33,183 nucleotides of DNA from Hymenobacter sp. (GCA_025354605.1 JANXMN010000094.1:1-33183); one strand, 5' to 3'. Shown: positions 7,548 through 16,947, counted from the first letter of the stretch. Notes: a model not told the origin generated them from the sequence alone. Program-made: numbers and translations.

Positions 7548-9086
7548 TCACGCCCGGGCGGCGAATTGTAGCGGGTTCACCTCCAGCAGCTGGCGCAGCT
7601 TGGCGAACTGGGTTTCGGTGGTGGCCTTCATCCAGGCCTGCGGGTTCAGGGCGTAGGCTTCCTGCAGCACGGCGTTGGCCAGGCCCTCATCGTCCATGCC
7701 CAGCAGGGCTTCGGCTTTGGTGGCGAGCATCCAGTAGCGTTTGGCGGCCAGGTCCTGGCGGGCTTCCGGGCTGGGGGCGTTGGTTGGCCCGGCCGCCGGC
7801 GCGTGGGTGGCCAGCCATTGGTTGCAGATGTCGACCACTTCCTGCCGCACCCGTTTGGCCTGCACGAAATCGGCAATGGCTTCGGCGGAGCTCAGCATCT
7901 CAGCGGCCCGCACGTTCAGCATGTAGGCGAAATTGATGCCGTTGTACTCGTCGTTTTTGAGGTAGAAACCGCGCTCATAGGCTCGGATAGACTCGTCCAG
8001 GGCCGGCCAGGCCTCCGGGGCGACCGGGTTGGGGCCCGCCGTGCGCTTGGCCAGCTCCCAGACGCGCTTGTGAATGGCTCCCCACAGGCCCAGCGTTTCG
8101 GTATCGTTGGAGGTGGCCGGGTTCTGGGAAGCCAGCAGGGCGCGGGCGGCCAGCAGCGGGGCCGCCGCGTCGGGGGCGGCCGCTTTGTAGGTGGCCAGGG
8201 CCAGGCGCTGCAGGATGTAGGGGTCTTCCTGCATCTCCTGGGTGGGGGCAACGGACGCCGCGGCGCGCTGGCGCTGGCGGGCCTGCCGCTGGCGGTTGCG
8301 CACCACTTCGAGCAGGTCGCGGGCGGCCTCCCAGTCACCGCTGCCCTGGGCATCGTCTACTTCAGCCATCAAGGCGCTGTACGTCATGTCGGGGGCGGCG
8401 GGGGCCGGCGCTGCCTCGGGCATGGGGCTGGGTGCCGCGGCGGGAGGGGCCACGCCCATGCCTGGCATGTCACCGGCCTCCTGCTCCGCCGGGGCCTCGG
8501 GCACGGCGGCGGCCAGCTCTTCGGCCTGGGCCTGGGCTGCCTGTTGAATGGCCTTCAGCACGGGGGGCACCAGGCCCTGCAGGAAGGTGTATACCGGGCT
8601 GTCGTTGCTGATGGGGTTCTGGGCCACAATTTCCTTGATGGCATCGCGCAGCATGTTCTGGAAGCGCAGGGCCTCGTCGTAGTCGATGGAATCGCCGAGG
8701 TGGTGGTACTGCCGCACGGCCACGTGGTTGATGTCGAAAGGAAAGGTTTTGATGCCGTCTTCCGACACGATGATGGTGGTGGAAGGCCGCAGCGCGTGCC
8801 GGATGCCCAGCTCGTAAAACGCGTTTTTGTTGGAAGTCGACAGGTCGGCCACCACCACGTCGGCCTGCAGCAGCTGCTCGTACATGGGCACGTCAATCAG
8901 GCCCGAATGCACGATTTCGTCGGCCCGGATGCACTTCAGGCCGGCGGCTTCCACGGCCGGCTTGATGAGGCTGCGGTACGACTTGTCGAGGTCGAGAATG
9001 CGGCCGGTTTCGAAATCGGTTTTCTTGCCGAAACCCATGACGACGAAGCAGGTTTTTTGCCGGGGGGCAGCATCGGGAGCAGACAT
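7548..9086 (-). CDS. DRHyd/TIR-like nucleotide-binding domain fused to TRAFs-binding (DUF4071-type) TPR-like domain
   Basis: 512 aa. The N-terminal module, about 10-180, opens with a Rossmann-like strand CFVVMGFGKK and carries DLSTSNKNAFYELGIRHAL (81-99), the D-[LS]-[ST]-x-N-x-N-x-x-YELG-RHA signature of the nucleoside 2-deoxyribosyltransferase/deoxyribohydrolase-like (DRHyd, TIR-related) domain; E92 is in the expected catalytic position. An Ala/Pro linker (about 185-235) leads to a helical region. Within it, residues of roughly 325-395 (LGLWGAIHKRVWELAKR...SIRAYERGFYLKNDEYNGINFAYML) match the MAP3K TRAFs-binding/DUF4071 module, a TPR-like scaffold known from eukaryotic ASK kinases and from bacterial conflict proteins. 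Last gene of the minus-strand cassette, 56 bp after patatin. Its role is inferred: nucleotide or NAD-derivative processing, or signalling, scaffolded by the TPR part. Confidence 0.85.
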   Translation of the reverse strand: MSAPDAAPRQKTCFVVMGFGKKTDFETGRILDLDKSYRSLIKPAVEAAGLKCIRADEIVHSGLIDVPMYEQLLQADVVVADLSTSNKNAFYELGIRHALRPSTTIIVSEDGIKTFPFDINHVAVRQYHHLGDSIDYDEALRFQNMLRDAIKEIVAQNPISNDSPVYTFLQGLVPPVLKAIQQAAQAQAEELAAAVPEAPAEQEAGDMPGMGVAPPAAAPSPMPEAAPAPAAPDMTYSALMAEVDDAQGSGDWEAARDLLEVVRNRQRQARQRQRAAASVAPTQEMQEDPYILQRLALATYKAAAPDAAAPLLAARALLASQNPATSNDTETLGLWGAIHKRVWELAKRTAGPNPVAPEAWPALDESIRAYERGFYLKNDEYNGINFAYMLNVRAAEMLSSAEAIADFVQAKRVRQEVVDICNQWLATHAPAAGPTNAPSPEARQDLAAKRYWMLATKAEALLGMDDEGLANAVLQEAYALNPQAWMKATTETQFAKLRQLLEVNPLQFAARA

Positions 9087-9142
9087 AATCGCAGAGAATA
9101 GAAAGTGAGCAACAACGTGGCGGGCGGGGCTGCGGTCCCGCC

Positions 9143-10282
9143 TCAGTTCAGGAAGCCGGCGAAATGCGCGAGGTCAACTTCTTTGGCCACGGCCTGGCCC
9201 ACGGCCTGCAGCTGGCTGATGTAGTCGACGGAGTCCATCTGCTGCACGTTTTCGGGCTTGATTTGGGGCAGACCCAGCTGGTTGAGCCCGGCGCGCGAGA
9301 GGTCGGCGTTATAGCGCAGGTAGGTGAAGAACTTCTGCTCGATGGAGCCGGGGCCGATGTCGCCTTTCAGGTCCCTTACCTCGGCGTCGATTTCGGCCCC
9401 GTGCAGGCAGCGGCCGAATACCCGGCACAGGAGGTCCTGCTCGTTGGAGGCCCCGTACATCAGGGCCGAGGGAATGGAGCTGGCATTGTAGAGCAGGTTC
9501 ATCTGCTCGGGGGCTAGGTTGGCGTTGGCGCTGGCCGCCGCGCCCGTGCCCACCGACACGAGCAGGAGCTTGTCGGCCTCGGTGGGCCAGCGCAGCTTGT
9601 AGGGGCTGATGGTGGCCATGAGGAAGAGTTGGAAAGCGGGATTGTTGTACATGGTCACCCCGCCGTCGACGAACACAAACTCCTCCTCGCCCACCGCCAC
9701 CACTTCGGGCGGAAAGTAGGTAGGGGCCGCCGTGCTGGCGCGCACCAGCTGCCAGAGGGGCAGGTTCAGGTTGCAGCCCTTAAAGGCGGGGTCGTTGAAG
9801 GCAGCCGCCGGGTTGTTCGACAGCGGCCAGGGCGAGTCGGTGGTGGCGTTGCGCAGAATCAGGAGCAGCAGGGTTTTTAGGGCTTTGGTGCCCAGGGTGG
9901 CCTGCTGCTCGCCGCTCTGCTGCCGAATCACCTCCTGGAGCTTGCCGGCCAGCTGCTCGTCGTTGTACTTGTTGCGCAGGTAGCGCTTCAGCAGGTTGGC
10001 TTTGTCGAACATGGCCGGCCCGCTGGCCAGGTAAAATGCGCGAATGTCGGCCACGCGCATGCCCAGGCTCAGGCAGGTAGCAATGATGGCCCCGGTGCTG
10101 GTGCCGGCAATGTAGTCGAAGTAGTTGGCCAGCACAAAGCCGGGGCCGGCCTGCAGGCGCTCGCCGAGGCTGCGCTCGAGCTCGGCCAGCACTTCGAGGG
10201 TAATGGTGCCGCGGATGCCGCCGCCGTCGAGGGCCAGGAGGCGGCGGGTGTTGCCGGTGGGGTCTTTTGCTGCAATTGTCAT
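9143..10282 (-). CDS. Patatin-like phospholipase (CapV-type effector candidate)
   Basis: 379 aa from the ATG at 10282 (MTIAAKDPTG), chosen because the patatin core begins at residue 15; the ORF-track start adds 17 unrelated residues. Catalytic features are all present: oxyanion loop DGGGIRG (19-25), nucleophile elbow GTSTG with Ser62, and the DGG motif with Asp206 (FVFVDGGVTMYNNPA). RASTAAPTYFPP is also typical of patatins. The enzyme should hydrolyse phospholipid acyl esters at the inner leaflet; patatins serve as membrane-degrading effectors in CBASS and related defence systems. It lies between the nSTAND1 gene (141 bp upstream, AT-rich) and the DRHyd gene. No signal peptide, consistent with cytoplasmic action. 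Effector status is inferred from the neighbours. Confidence 0.92.
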   Translation of the reverse strand: MTIAAKDPTGNTRRLLALDGGGIRGTITLEVLAELERSLGERLQAGPGFVLANYFDYIAGTSTGAIIATCLSLGMRVADIRAFYLASGPAMFDKANLLKRYLRNKYNDEQLAGKLQEVIRQQSGEQQATLGTKALKTLLLLILRNATTDSPWPLSNNPAAAFNDPAFKGCNLNLPLWQLVRASTAAPTYFPPEVVAVGEEEFVFVDGGVTMYNNPAFQLFLMATISPYKLRWPTEADKLLLVSVGTGAAASANANLAPEQMNLLYNASSIPSALMYGASNEQDLLCRVFGRCLHGAEIDAEVRDLKGDIGPGSIEQKFFTYLRYNADLSRAGLNQLGLPQIKPENVQQMDSVDYISQLQAVGQAVAKEVDLAHFAGFLN

Positions 10283-10423
10283 GAGAGGGGTAGGGAAGTG
10301 GAAAATGAAAAATGCGGCTCCGGTGCCGGGCACCTGGAAAACGGGACTGTTTCGCTGGTGAAGTAAGCGGTTTTAATTAGTAAAGAACAATATTCATAAA
10401 TAAAATAATAAATAAGCGCGGCT
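10283..10423 (-). promoter_or_regulatory. AT-rich gap upstream of patatin, possible internal promoter
   Basis: This 141-bp gap between the nSTAND1 stop and the patatin start contains about 45 bp that is strongly AT-rich (near 10368-10412), unlike anything else in the cassette. That could give patatin and the DRHyd gene a promoter of their own. No clean TTG/TAnnTTTG pair can be assigned. Confidence 0.3.
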
Positions 10424-13400
10424 TCAGCGGGCGGGGCCGTCGTAGTCGGAGGGCAGGGTGAGTTCGGCTTCGTCGTATTCGCGCCAGCCGTCGGCGGGCC
10501 GGTGGGTGGTGCGGTGGGCAATGCCGAGCAGAATGTAGTTGTAGTCAATCTGCCGGAAGCGGGCCGACTCGTAGGGCGGAATCTGCTCGAGGGCCTCGCC
10601 GGGCCGGCCCGCCAGGCTGTAGCCCTTGCAGGCGGCGTACAGGCTGTTGGCCACGTTCACCTCGGGCGTGTTTATCTCGCCGCTCAGGTTGGTGGCGGCC
10701 CGGCGCGCATCGCGCAGGTAGAGCCAGTACATCCAGTCGAAATTGGGCGAGTGCCAGTAGTAGAGCGGGATAACACTGCCGGCCACGGCCTGCTGCCGGT
10801 CCACCGGAATAGCCCCAAAAAGCGGCAGCTCCATCACCCGGGTATGGGCGAGGTAATAGATGAGGAAAAAATTGTGCAGCAGCTCGGTCGTGGCCGGGCG
10901 CTGGTTGTTGGTGAGCATGGCTTGCTCCGCTGCCCGGATTTTGATGATGGTGCGCATGGGCTCGGCCAGCGAATCGGCCAGGCTGAAGGCTTCCGGCACG
11001 CGGCCGACGTGGGCCACGGCGGACGCCAGGTCGAAGAGGGCCATTTCGATGGGGAGCTGGTAGCGCGAGCCTTTGGGGAACACCCGCACCTGCCCGGCCA
11101 GCCGGCGCGTGCGGGCGCTGTCCTGCAGCAGCCGGGGGCTGCGCATCGTCAGCTGGAGCTGCAGCAGGCTGTGGCTCAGCTCTTGCCGGCTGCGGTTGGC
11201 GAAGAAATTCGTGTGGGCGATTTTGCTTATCCAGGCCAGGTTGGGCAGGTATTGCTCGGAGCGGGCCAGGGCCTCGGCAAACAGCGAGTGGGTGCGCACA
11301 TTGGAAAACCGGTCGGGGAAAGCCGCTTCCACGAAGGCCACGCTGTCGAGCATTTCTACCACGGGCATGTTGGGCCGCCGGCTGGAGGCTTCGTGGTCGA
11401 ACGAGTAGTCGAAAAAGGCATCGAACGAGCAGGTGTAGTACCCTTCGAAAGCCATGGTTTTCGGGCGCGTCGGCAGCCGCAGAAACGTAATCGGGTCCTG
11501 CGGACCGAGGCTGGCGCGGGTGGTGCCCGTCACGGGCGGGAGCTGCTGGGGCAGCCCCAGGTTCCACTGCAGGGTGTTGATGAGGTAGGGGTTGCGGCGG
11601 AGCTGGGGCCGGTGGGTGGCGGGGTTGCGGCGCAGCTGGGCCTGCAGCAGCTCCAAGTCCTGGCCGAATGCCTGAAACGACTTTAGCGCAGCTTGGGGCT
11701 GGTGCTTGATTTCGGCCTGGTACACCCCGTGCAGCTTGGCCAGAAAGGCCTGCAGGAAAAACCGGTTGCGCGTGTCGTAGTAGCCCTCGGGCACCGAGTT
11801 GGCCAGGTCGTGCTCCTCGCTTTCGATGAAAATGGTTTCGTTTTTGGCCACGTCGTCGACCGACTCCAGCAGGGCGGTCCAGGCTTTGTCGCGGGTGGCG
11901 AGGGGCAGCGAGAAGCTCACGCGGTCGAGGTTCAGGTAGCCAGGGTTGAAGCCTTCGATGTGGGGCAGGGCCTGCTTGTTGAGGCTCTGCCCGTCGTCGC
12001 CGGGGCTCACGTCGAACACGTCGGGCGAAGGCTGGGTGCTGAGCAGGCCGTACACCGTAGCGGCATACATCTCGTTGAACGAAAAGCCCCCCACCTGCGC
12101 GCAGGTATCGAGCAGGCCGCGCGTGTTTTTTGGGGTCAGCAGCTCGTATTTCACCAGGTAGGGCAGCAGAGCCAGGCCGCTGTTCACGTCGGTGGTGAGG
12201 TCGGCCCGCCGCCGCATCACGTCCAGGCACTGGCGCATGGCGGCGGGCTGGCGCAGGGCCGCATTCAAAATGGCCCCCATCAGGTAGCCGCCGCTGTGGG
12301 TGGTGGTGCCCGAGCGATAGTTGAGCTGCGGGCTCGACGGAAAAAACCGGTTGAAGCAGGCAGTATCCGGCCCGAAGGGGGTGAGGCGCTTCAGAAAATC
12401 CAGCTCGGCCGGCTGGTCGGTGCCCTGGCCCAGCAGCACGTGCAGGCAAAAGGCAAAATCGACGGGGTTGGGGGCCAGCTTCGCCGTGTCGAGCAGCTCG
12501 TCGCGGGCGTACTCGCGCAGCTGCCGCAGCAGCACCCGCCGGGTACGCGCGAAGGTGCGCCGTAAGGCCGGCGGGCCGGGGCGCAACGTGTCGTAGCTGA
12601 GGTAGTAGGAGTAGGCCATCACGGCCCGGGCCGTGAGCACGGCCTGCCGCCGGAAAGCGGGTATCGGGATGGCGACGCGGCCGTTGGCGACTTCCAACCG
12701 CCGCCGCAGGTCGTTGAGAATGCGGGGCACGGCCGGGTTGGGGCACTCCACCGAATCGTAGTTCATGTTGTCGGCGCAGGCGTACATGGCCAACTCAATG
12801 TCGAGGGCCAGGGTGTCGTTGTGCAGACCATCGAGCATGCGTGGAAAGGCGTAGTCGGCGGCCGGGTGGCCGCCCAGCCAGGGGCGGTACACCACGTGTT
12901 GCAGGCGGTCGGTGCTGAGCAGGAAGCGGGCTTTGTCCTTCACCTCCACGTAGGGCGACTCCAGCATGCCGTCGTCGCGGGTGCACTCTTCGATAATCGA
13001 CCAGGCCACGTAGTCGCTCTGGCCGTGGCGCTGGTGCACGGCCCACCAGCCCACCCACCCGAGCAGCACCAGCACCAGGGCCCGAACCGCCAGCCCCTTC
13101 AGGCCAAACTTTTCGACCAGCAACGACACGGCCAGACGGCGGCGGCTGGCGGCCAGGAACCGGGTCAGCGTGTTGTTGCGCTCGGTGGCCTGCTGCTGCC
13201 GGGTCACCTCGTCGGGCTGCTCGGTGCCGTCGTTCAGGTACCAGGCCAGCCAGTTGGCCGCACCCTTCTTGCCGGTGTGCCACTGGGCAAAAAACGTGTA
13301 AAGGCCAATGGGCAGCAAGTAGCCCTTGCTTTCGTCGTTGGCCTGCCAGCGGCTGGCCTGCTCCACGAAGCTGTGCGCCACGCGCACATCGGTGGCTTCC

Positions 13401-14848
13401 AAACGGGCCCACTCGGCCAGGTGGTCCCAGTTCCGAATCAGGCTTTCGTGGGTGATGTCGAGCACGGCATCGGCGGGGAGCACGGCGTGCCCGTCGTCGT
13501 CGGCGGACAGAAAGGGCGACAGAAACGTGGTACCCTCGGCCCGAAACGGCCGCAGCACGCGGCACACCACCGGCCAGGGTAGCGCCGGGTCGTTGATAAT
13601 AGCGGTAATCTGCGCGCCGGTGAGGCGGTTGCGCACCACGCGCTGGCCATCGGTGCGCGTGAGCACCCGGAACGTCTGCTCGATAACGCGCTGGGCCGTG
13701 CCGGGCGGCAGGGGCGGCGCGAAGTCGTGGTTGTACCGCTCGTGGGCTTCGTGGTACAGCTGGTTGGCGTGGGCATCGAGCACGTTGCGCAGCGCCGGCC
13801 GGCCCAGCAAAAACGCCTGCTGCCAGTCGGGGAGCGTGGCGCGCCACGCCGCAAACCGGGCCTGGTCGGTGGCGGGCAGCTCGTCGGCCAGGCCGCCCAC
13901 CATGGCGTAGTGCAGCAGGTCCATCTCCTCGCGGCCCTGGTCGGCGGCCAGCCAGATGCGGCGCAGCGCGTGCTGAAGCACCGGCAGCTGGTCCTGGCCG
14001 TGGCCGATGTCGTAGAGCAGGCGCTGCACCAGCCGCTCGCTGATGCGGTTGCCGCTGAGCACGGCCGGCTCGCGAATCACCTCCTCGAACTCGTGGCGCA
14101 GCAGCCGGGGCACGAAGTACTGGCTGCGGCCCACCTGCTCAATCAGCCCCCGGAACTCGGCGCACTGCCCCACGAAATCGGAGCGCATGGTGCACACGAT
14201 GTAGATGGGCAGGCCCTGGGCCTGGGCCAGCCGGGTGGTTTCGAGCAGCAGGTTCACCACGGCCTGGGCGGCGGGGTTGGGCGCGCCGTCGTGGTAGTTC
14301 TCGGCATTGGTGAAGAACTCCTCGAACTGGTCGACCACCAGCAGCAGGTTGGCGGCCTGGCGCTGCTGCCGGCGCTGCTCGTCGGGGCTGAGGCCCTCGG
14401 GCAGCACCTCGGGCGGGCACAGCGACGAAGTTTGGTAGAGTTGCACCAGGGCCGAGAAGCCCTGCTCCAGCGCGGTTTCGACCGAGCGGGCGCTGGGCAG
14501 GCGCAGGGCTTTGGTCAGGGCCCGGGCCAGGTTGCGCAGGGGCTCGCGCTCGGGGCGAAAGTCGGCCACCACCCAGCTGCTGTGGCGCGCCCGCACAAAG
14601 CCGGCGCGTACCTCGGGCAGCATGCCGGCAAACACCAGCGACGACTTGCCGTCGCCGGAAGCTCCGGTCACCATCACGAAGTGCTGCTCGGCCAGCAGGG
14701 CCAGGCAGCGGGCCACGTGGGTTTCGCGGCCCCGGAAATAAATGGCCTCTTCTTCGGTGAAGGTGCGCAGCCCGGTGTAGGGGCAAATGGGCTCGTCGGC
14801 CCCGAACAGCGCGGCGGTGGTAGCCGGCGTGGTAGCAGCGTCAGCCAT
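10424..14848 (-). CDS. nSTAND1-type STAND NTPase with TM segment and large helical C-terminus
   Basis: 1474 aa. The N-terminus CPYTGLRTFTEEEAIYFRGR (22-41) is the hallmark entry of the nSTAND1 domain. Walker A is GASGDGKSS (62-70), Walker B LLLVVDQFEEFF (168-179); the downstream arginine-finger/winged-helix region contains DITHESLIRNWDHLAEW (464-480), another nSTAND1 signature. One strong TM segment (LAVRALVLVLLGWVGWWAV, about 586-604) divides it from an approximately 870-aa helical C-terminal part without recognisable WD40 or TPR consensus, presumably the sensing region. STAND proteins are ATP-switched oligomerising sensors, used in Avs-type and other bacterial immune systems. The ATG lies 3 bp after the stop of the TIR gene, indicating translational coupling. 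The novelty of the C-terminus is judged by eye only. Confidence 0.93.
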   Translation of the reverse strand: MADAATTPATTAALFGADEPICPYTGLRTFTEEEAIYFRGRETHVARCLALLAEQHFVMVTGASGDGKSSLVFAGMLPEVRAGFVRARHSSWVVADFRPEREPLRNLARALTKALRLPSARSVETALEQGFSALVQLYQTSSLCPPEVLPEGLSPDEQRRQQRQAANLLLVVDQFEEFFTNAENYHDGAPNPAAQAVVNLLLETTRLAQAQGLPIYIVCTMRSDFVGQCAEFRGLIEQVGRSQYFVPRLLRHEFEEVIREPAVLSGNRISERLVQRLLYDIGHGQDQLPVLQHALRRIWLAADQGREEMDLLHYAMVGGLADELPATDQARFAAWRATLPDWQQAFLLGRPALRNVLDAHANQLYHEAHERYNHDFAPPLPPGTAQRVIEQTFRVLTRTDGQRVVRNRLTGAQITAIINDPALPWPVVCRVLRPFRAEGTTFLSPFLSADDDGHAVLPADAVLDITHESLIRNWDHLAEWARLEATDVRVAHSFVEQASRWQANDESKGYLLPIGLYTFFAQWHTGKKGAANWLAWYLNDGTEQPDEVTRQQQATERNNTLTRFLAASRRRLAVSLLVEKFGLKGLAVRALVLVLLGWVGWWAVHQRHGQSDYVAWSIIEECTRDDGMLESPYVEVKDKARFLLSTDRLQHVVYRPWLGGHPAADYAFPRMLDGLHNDTLALDIELAMYACADNMNYDSVECPNPAVPRILNDLRRRLEVANGRVAIPIPAFRRQAVLTARAVMAYSYYLSYDTLRPGPPALRRTFARTRRVLLRQLREYARDELLDTAKLAPNPVDFAFCLHVLLGQGTDQPAELDFLKRLTPFGPDTACFNRFFPSSPQLNYRSGTTTHSGGYLMGAILNAALRQPAAMRQCLDVMRRRADLTTDVNSGLALLPYLVKYELLTPKNTRGLLDTCAQVGGFSFNEMYAATVYGLLSTQPSPDVFDVSPGDDGQSLNKQALPHIEGFNPGYLNLDRVSFSLPLATRDKAWTALLESVDDVAKNETIFIESEEHDLANSVPEGYYDTRNRFFLQAFLAKLHGVYQAEIKHQPQAALKSFQAFGQDLELLQAQLRRNPATHRPQLRRNPYLINTLQWNLGLPQQLPPVTGTTRASLGPQDPITFLRLPTRPKTMAFEGYYTCSFDAFFDYSFDHEASSRRPNMPVVEMLDSVAFVEAAFPDRFSNVRTHSLFAEALARSEQYLPNLAWISKIAHTNFFANRSRQELSHSLLQLQLTMRSPRLLQDSARTRRLAGQVRVFPKGSRYQLPIEMALFDLASAVAHVGRVPEAFSLADSLAEPMRTIIKIRAAEQAMLTNNQRPATTELLHNFFLIYYLAHTRVMELPLFGAIPVDRQQAVAGSVIPLYYWHSPNFDWMYWLYLRDARRAATNLSGEINTPEVNVANSLYAACKGYSLAGRPGEALEQIPPYESARFRQIDYNYILLGIAHRTTHRPADGWREYDEAELTLPSDYDGPAR

Positions 14849-14851
14849 GAC

Positions 14852-16546
14852 TCAGGAAGGATTGGTGATTTGCTGGAACACGCGCCGCACTTCCTCGCTC
14901 ACGCCCAGGTGCGGCTCGATGCGTGAGATGACCTTCGGGGCCTTGAAGCCTTGCATGCGGTTGTCCTCGGGGTCGTCTTCGCCCACGAACAGGATGGGCG
15001 TAGTCGAGCTGGCCCCGCCCACCAGCCGCCACACCTGCTTCACAAACGGCAGGGCCCAGTCGGCGCTGTGCTTGAAGTACACCACGGCCAGCTTGCTGCG
15101 CGGAATGGTGCGCACGGTAATGTCCTTGTACCGGTCGTCGCTGTCGGGCTTGACGGTGAGAATTTCGAGCGGGAATTCCGTGCTCAGCCGGTCGGTGATG
15201 GCATTGGCTTCCTCGCTGTCGAGGTTGTTGAAAATAAAGAAAATATCGTTTTCCTTGTCCGGGCTCACCGGTGGGGCCGGGGCCTGCTCAAGGGTGCTGC
15301 GCACGTCGGCGGCCAGCTGCAGGGCGCTGGGCGAATTGGTGAACACGCACTGCGCCGTCAGCTCATTGCGAATGGCATTGACGAACGCCTGCTGGTCGGG
15401 GTCGATGGGCTGGGTTTCGTCGGGGCGGTACCACACAAACTGCCGGAACGCCGGCCGGCCGGCCGCCTGTCGGCGGGCCTCCTGGTAGGCATACATCGGC
15501 AGCGAGCAGCTGGCCTCTTCCTCGAAGCGGCGGCCAAATTTGTTGCCCAGCAGGTGCAGGGCGCAATCCGCCGTCGCCAGCCCTTCCTGAATACGCCGCC
15601 GGAACTCGTCTTCATCGAGCGGGCAGTCGGTGTTGGGCACCACGCGCATGCCCGCCCGGGTGCAGGCCTGGGCCAGCTCCTCGCGCCGGGCCACCAGCTC
15701 TTTCGAGGCCCAGGGCAGAAAGGCCACCAGCCCGGCCGCTGGTGCGGCGCCGGCCGCCGGGCTGGTGGCCGCTGGCACCGGTGGGGCCGCCGCCGGAACC
15801 GGTGCCGGCGCGGTAGCCGGCGCAGGCGAAGCCGCCAACGGGGCAGGGAAAGCCTCAGTAGCCGGAGCTGCTGCCGGAGCCGGCGCGGCTAGCGCGGTTT
15901 CGGCAGCCGGAGCAACCGCCGCCGGGGCCGCCGTTGGCAGCGGCAGCTGCTGCATGGCCTCCAGCAGGTCCTTCACGGCATTGGCCACCAGGCTCAGCTT
16001 GTTGCGGTAGCGCGGGCCGCCGGCCGACGGGAACAAGTCGTCGTCTTTGGCCCGCAGGGGGCGGTTCACGCCCGCGTCGTCGTACACGAAATCGATGCTG
16101 CGCAGGGGAGAATTCAGCGTCTTCTCCAGCAACTGCTCGTCGGCGGGGTCGAGGTTGTGAATGCGGACGGGCAGCACCCGCGAGGAGACGTTGCGGCTCA
16201 GCAGGGTTTGCGTCAGGCCCAGGCGGTCGGCCTGGGCCTGCGCCAGAAAGGGCAGAAACTCGTGCTGCCACGAAAACCGCTCGGTATCGCAGTACGTCCG
16301 CGAAATCACTGGTATCAGAATCAGCGAGCGCAGGCGGTGGGCCAGGCTGGGGCCGACGAGGTGGTTGTCGCCCAGGCCGTCCTTGTGGTCCTTATCGAAG
16401 TAGATGCTGATGTTGCCCTTGATGTTGCCGGCCAGCTCCTCCTGCAGCAGCGTCACAAACTCGGTCACCCAGCCATCGGGCAGGTTGGCGTTGTGGCGGT
16501 AGCTGATGAAAATGTCGTACTCGAAATCGGGCAGCCGGGCGGGCAT
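14852..16546 (-). CDS. Protein with three TIR-like domains
   Basis: 564 aa. Domain 1 (about 9-150) is a TIR_2-type domain: YDIFISYRH at the start, FDKDH in the BB-loop area, and SWQHEF with E96 at the position of the NADase glutamate (WxxE pattern). An Ala/Pro-rich linker spans about 201-271. Domain 2 (about 272-425) has VAFLPWASKELVARREEL, DEDEFRRRIQEGLATADCALHLLGNKFG and FRQFVWYRPD, the layout of the TIR-like/DUF4062-like modules often paired with nSTAND1 proteins. Domain 3 (about 434-564: NDIFFIFNNLDSEEANAI, LAVVYFKHSADWALPFVKQ, TTPILFVGED) looks like a further degenerate TIR fold with no obvious catalytic Glu. First gene of the cassette. Presumably one active NADase/signalling unit and two binding or oligomerising units; the assignments of domains 2 and 3 are inference. 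Confidence 0.85.
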   Translation of the reverse strand: MPARLPDFEYDIFISYRHNANLPDGWVTEFVTLLQEELAGNIKGNISIYFDKDHKDGLGDNHLVGPSLAHRLRSLILIPVISRTYCDTERFSWQHEFLPFLAQAQADRLGLTQTLLSRNVSSRVLPVRIHNLDPADEQLLEKTLNSPLRSIDFVYDDAGVNRPLRAKDDDLFPSAGGPRYRNKLSLVANAVKDLLEAMQQLPLPTAAPAAVAPAAETALAAPAPAAAPATEAFPAPLAASPAPATAPAPVPAAAPPVPAATSPAAGAAPAAGLVAFLPWASKELVARREELAQACTRAGMRVVPNTDCPLDEDEFRRRIQEGLATADCALHLLGNKFGRRFEEEASCSLPMYAYQEARRQAAGRPAFRQFVWYRPDETQPIDPDQQAFVNAIRNELTAQCVFTNSPSALQLAADVRSTLEQAPAPPVSPDKENDIFFIFNNLDSEEANAITDRLSTEFPLEILTVKPDSDDRYKDITVRTIPRSKLAVVYFKHSADWALPFVKQVWRLVGGASSTTPILFVGEDDPEDNRMQGFKAPKVISRIEPHLGVSEEVRRVFQQITNPS

Positions 16547-16947
16547 AAGGCGGGTAGCTTAAGGAAAGCAGCAGCAGCAGCGATAATGACCTTCCCAGAT
16601 GGAATGGCACTTTTTGCTGACCTGGCCGCAAGATAGCAGCAGCGGCCGTTGCCGCGCAACAAACCTGGCGGCGCTTGCTGCCGCCGGCTGGAGGCAGCAG
16701 CCCGGGCTATATGTAAAAGCCGCTATTTTCGGTGTACTAGTGGCCGATAAATCGGTATCGGTGAAGCGCTGGCCGCCCAGCAGACCAAGCGGTTGCGGCA
16801 TGAGCAGCCGGGGCAAACGGCGCGATGGTCACAAAAGCCCGGCGCGCCCGGAAGCAACCCGGCCCACCCCGGCCTTTTGGTGAGCGGGAGGAGTAGCACA
16901 TGTCGGACCGCGCCCGTAGCTTAGGGCACCTTTTTACCGTTGCTACC
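16547..16947. promoter_or_regulatory. Divergent control region of the TIR operon and the paralogue pair
   Basis: About 400 bp without a gene, between divergent starts. A possible minus-strand promoter consists of TTG (complement of 16657-16659) and TATCTTGC (complement of 16628-16635) with a 21-nt spacer, giving a leader of roughly 75 nt before the TIR gene. On the plus strand TACCGTTG (16936-16943), one base off TAnnTTTG, lies directly before the ATG at 16948, without a matching -33 TTG. AT-rich islands occur near 16710-16760. No RNA gene or riboswitch recognised. Confidence 0.35.

Noticed and set aside
10545-12746. 733-aa minus-strand ORF inside the STAND gene in another frame
   Set aside because: Arg/Pro/Ala-biased out-of-frame translation; the 1474-aa frame has continuous sensible sequence through the region.
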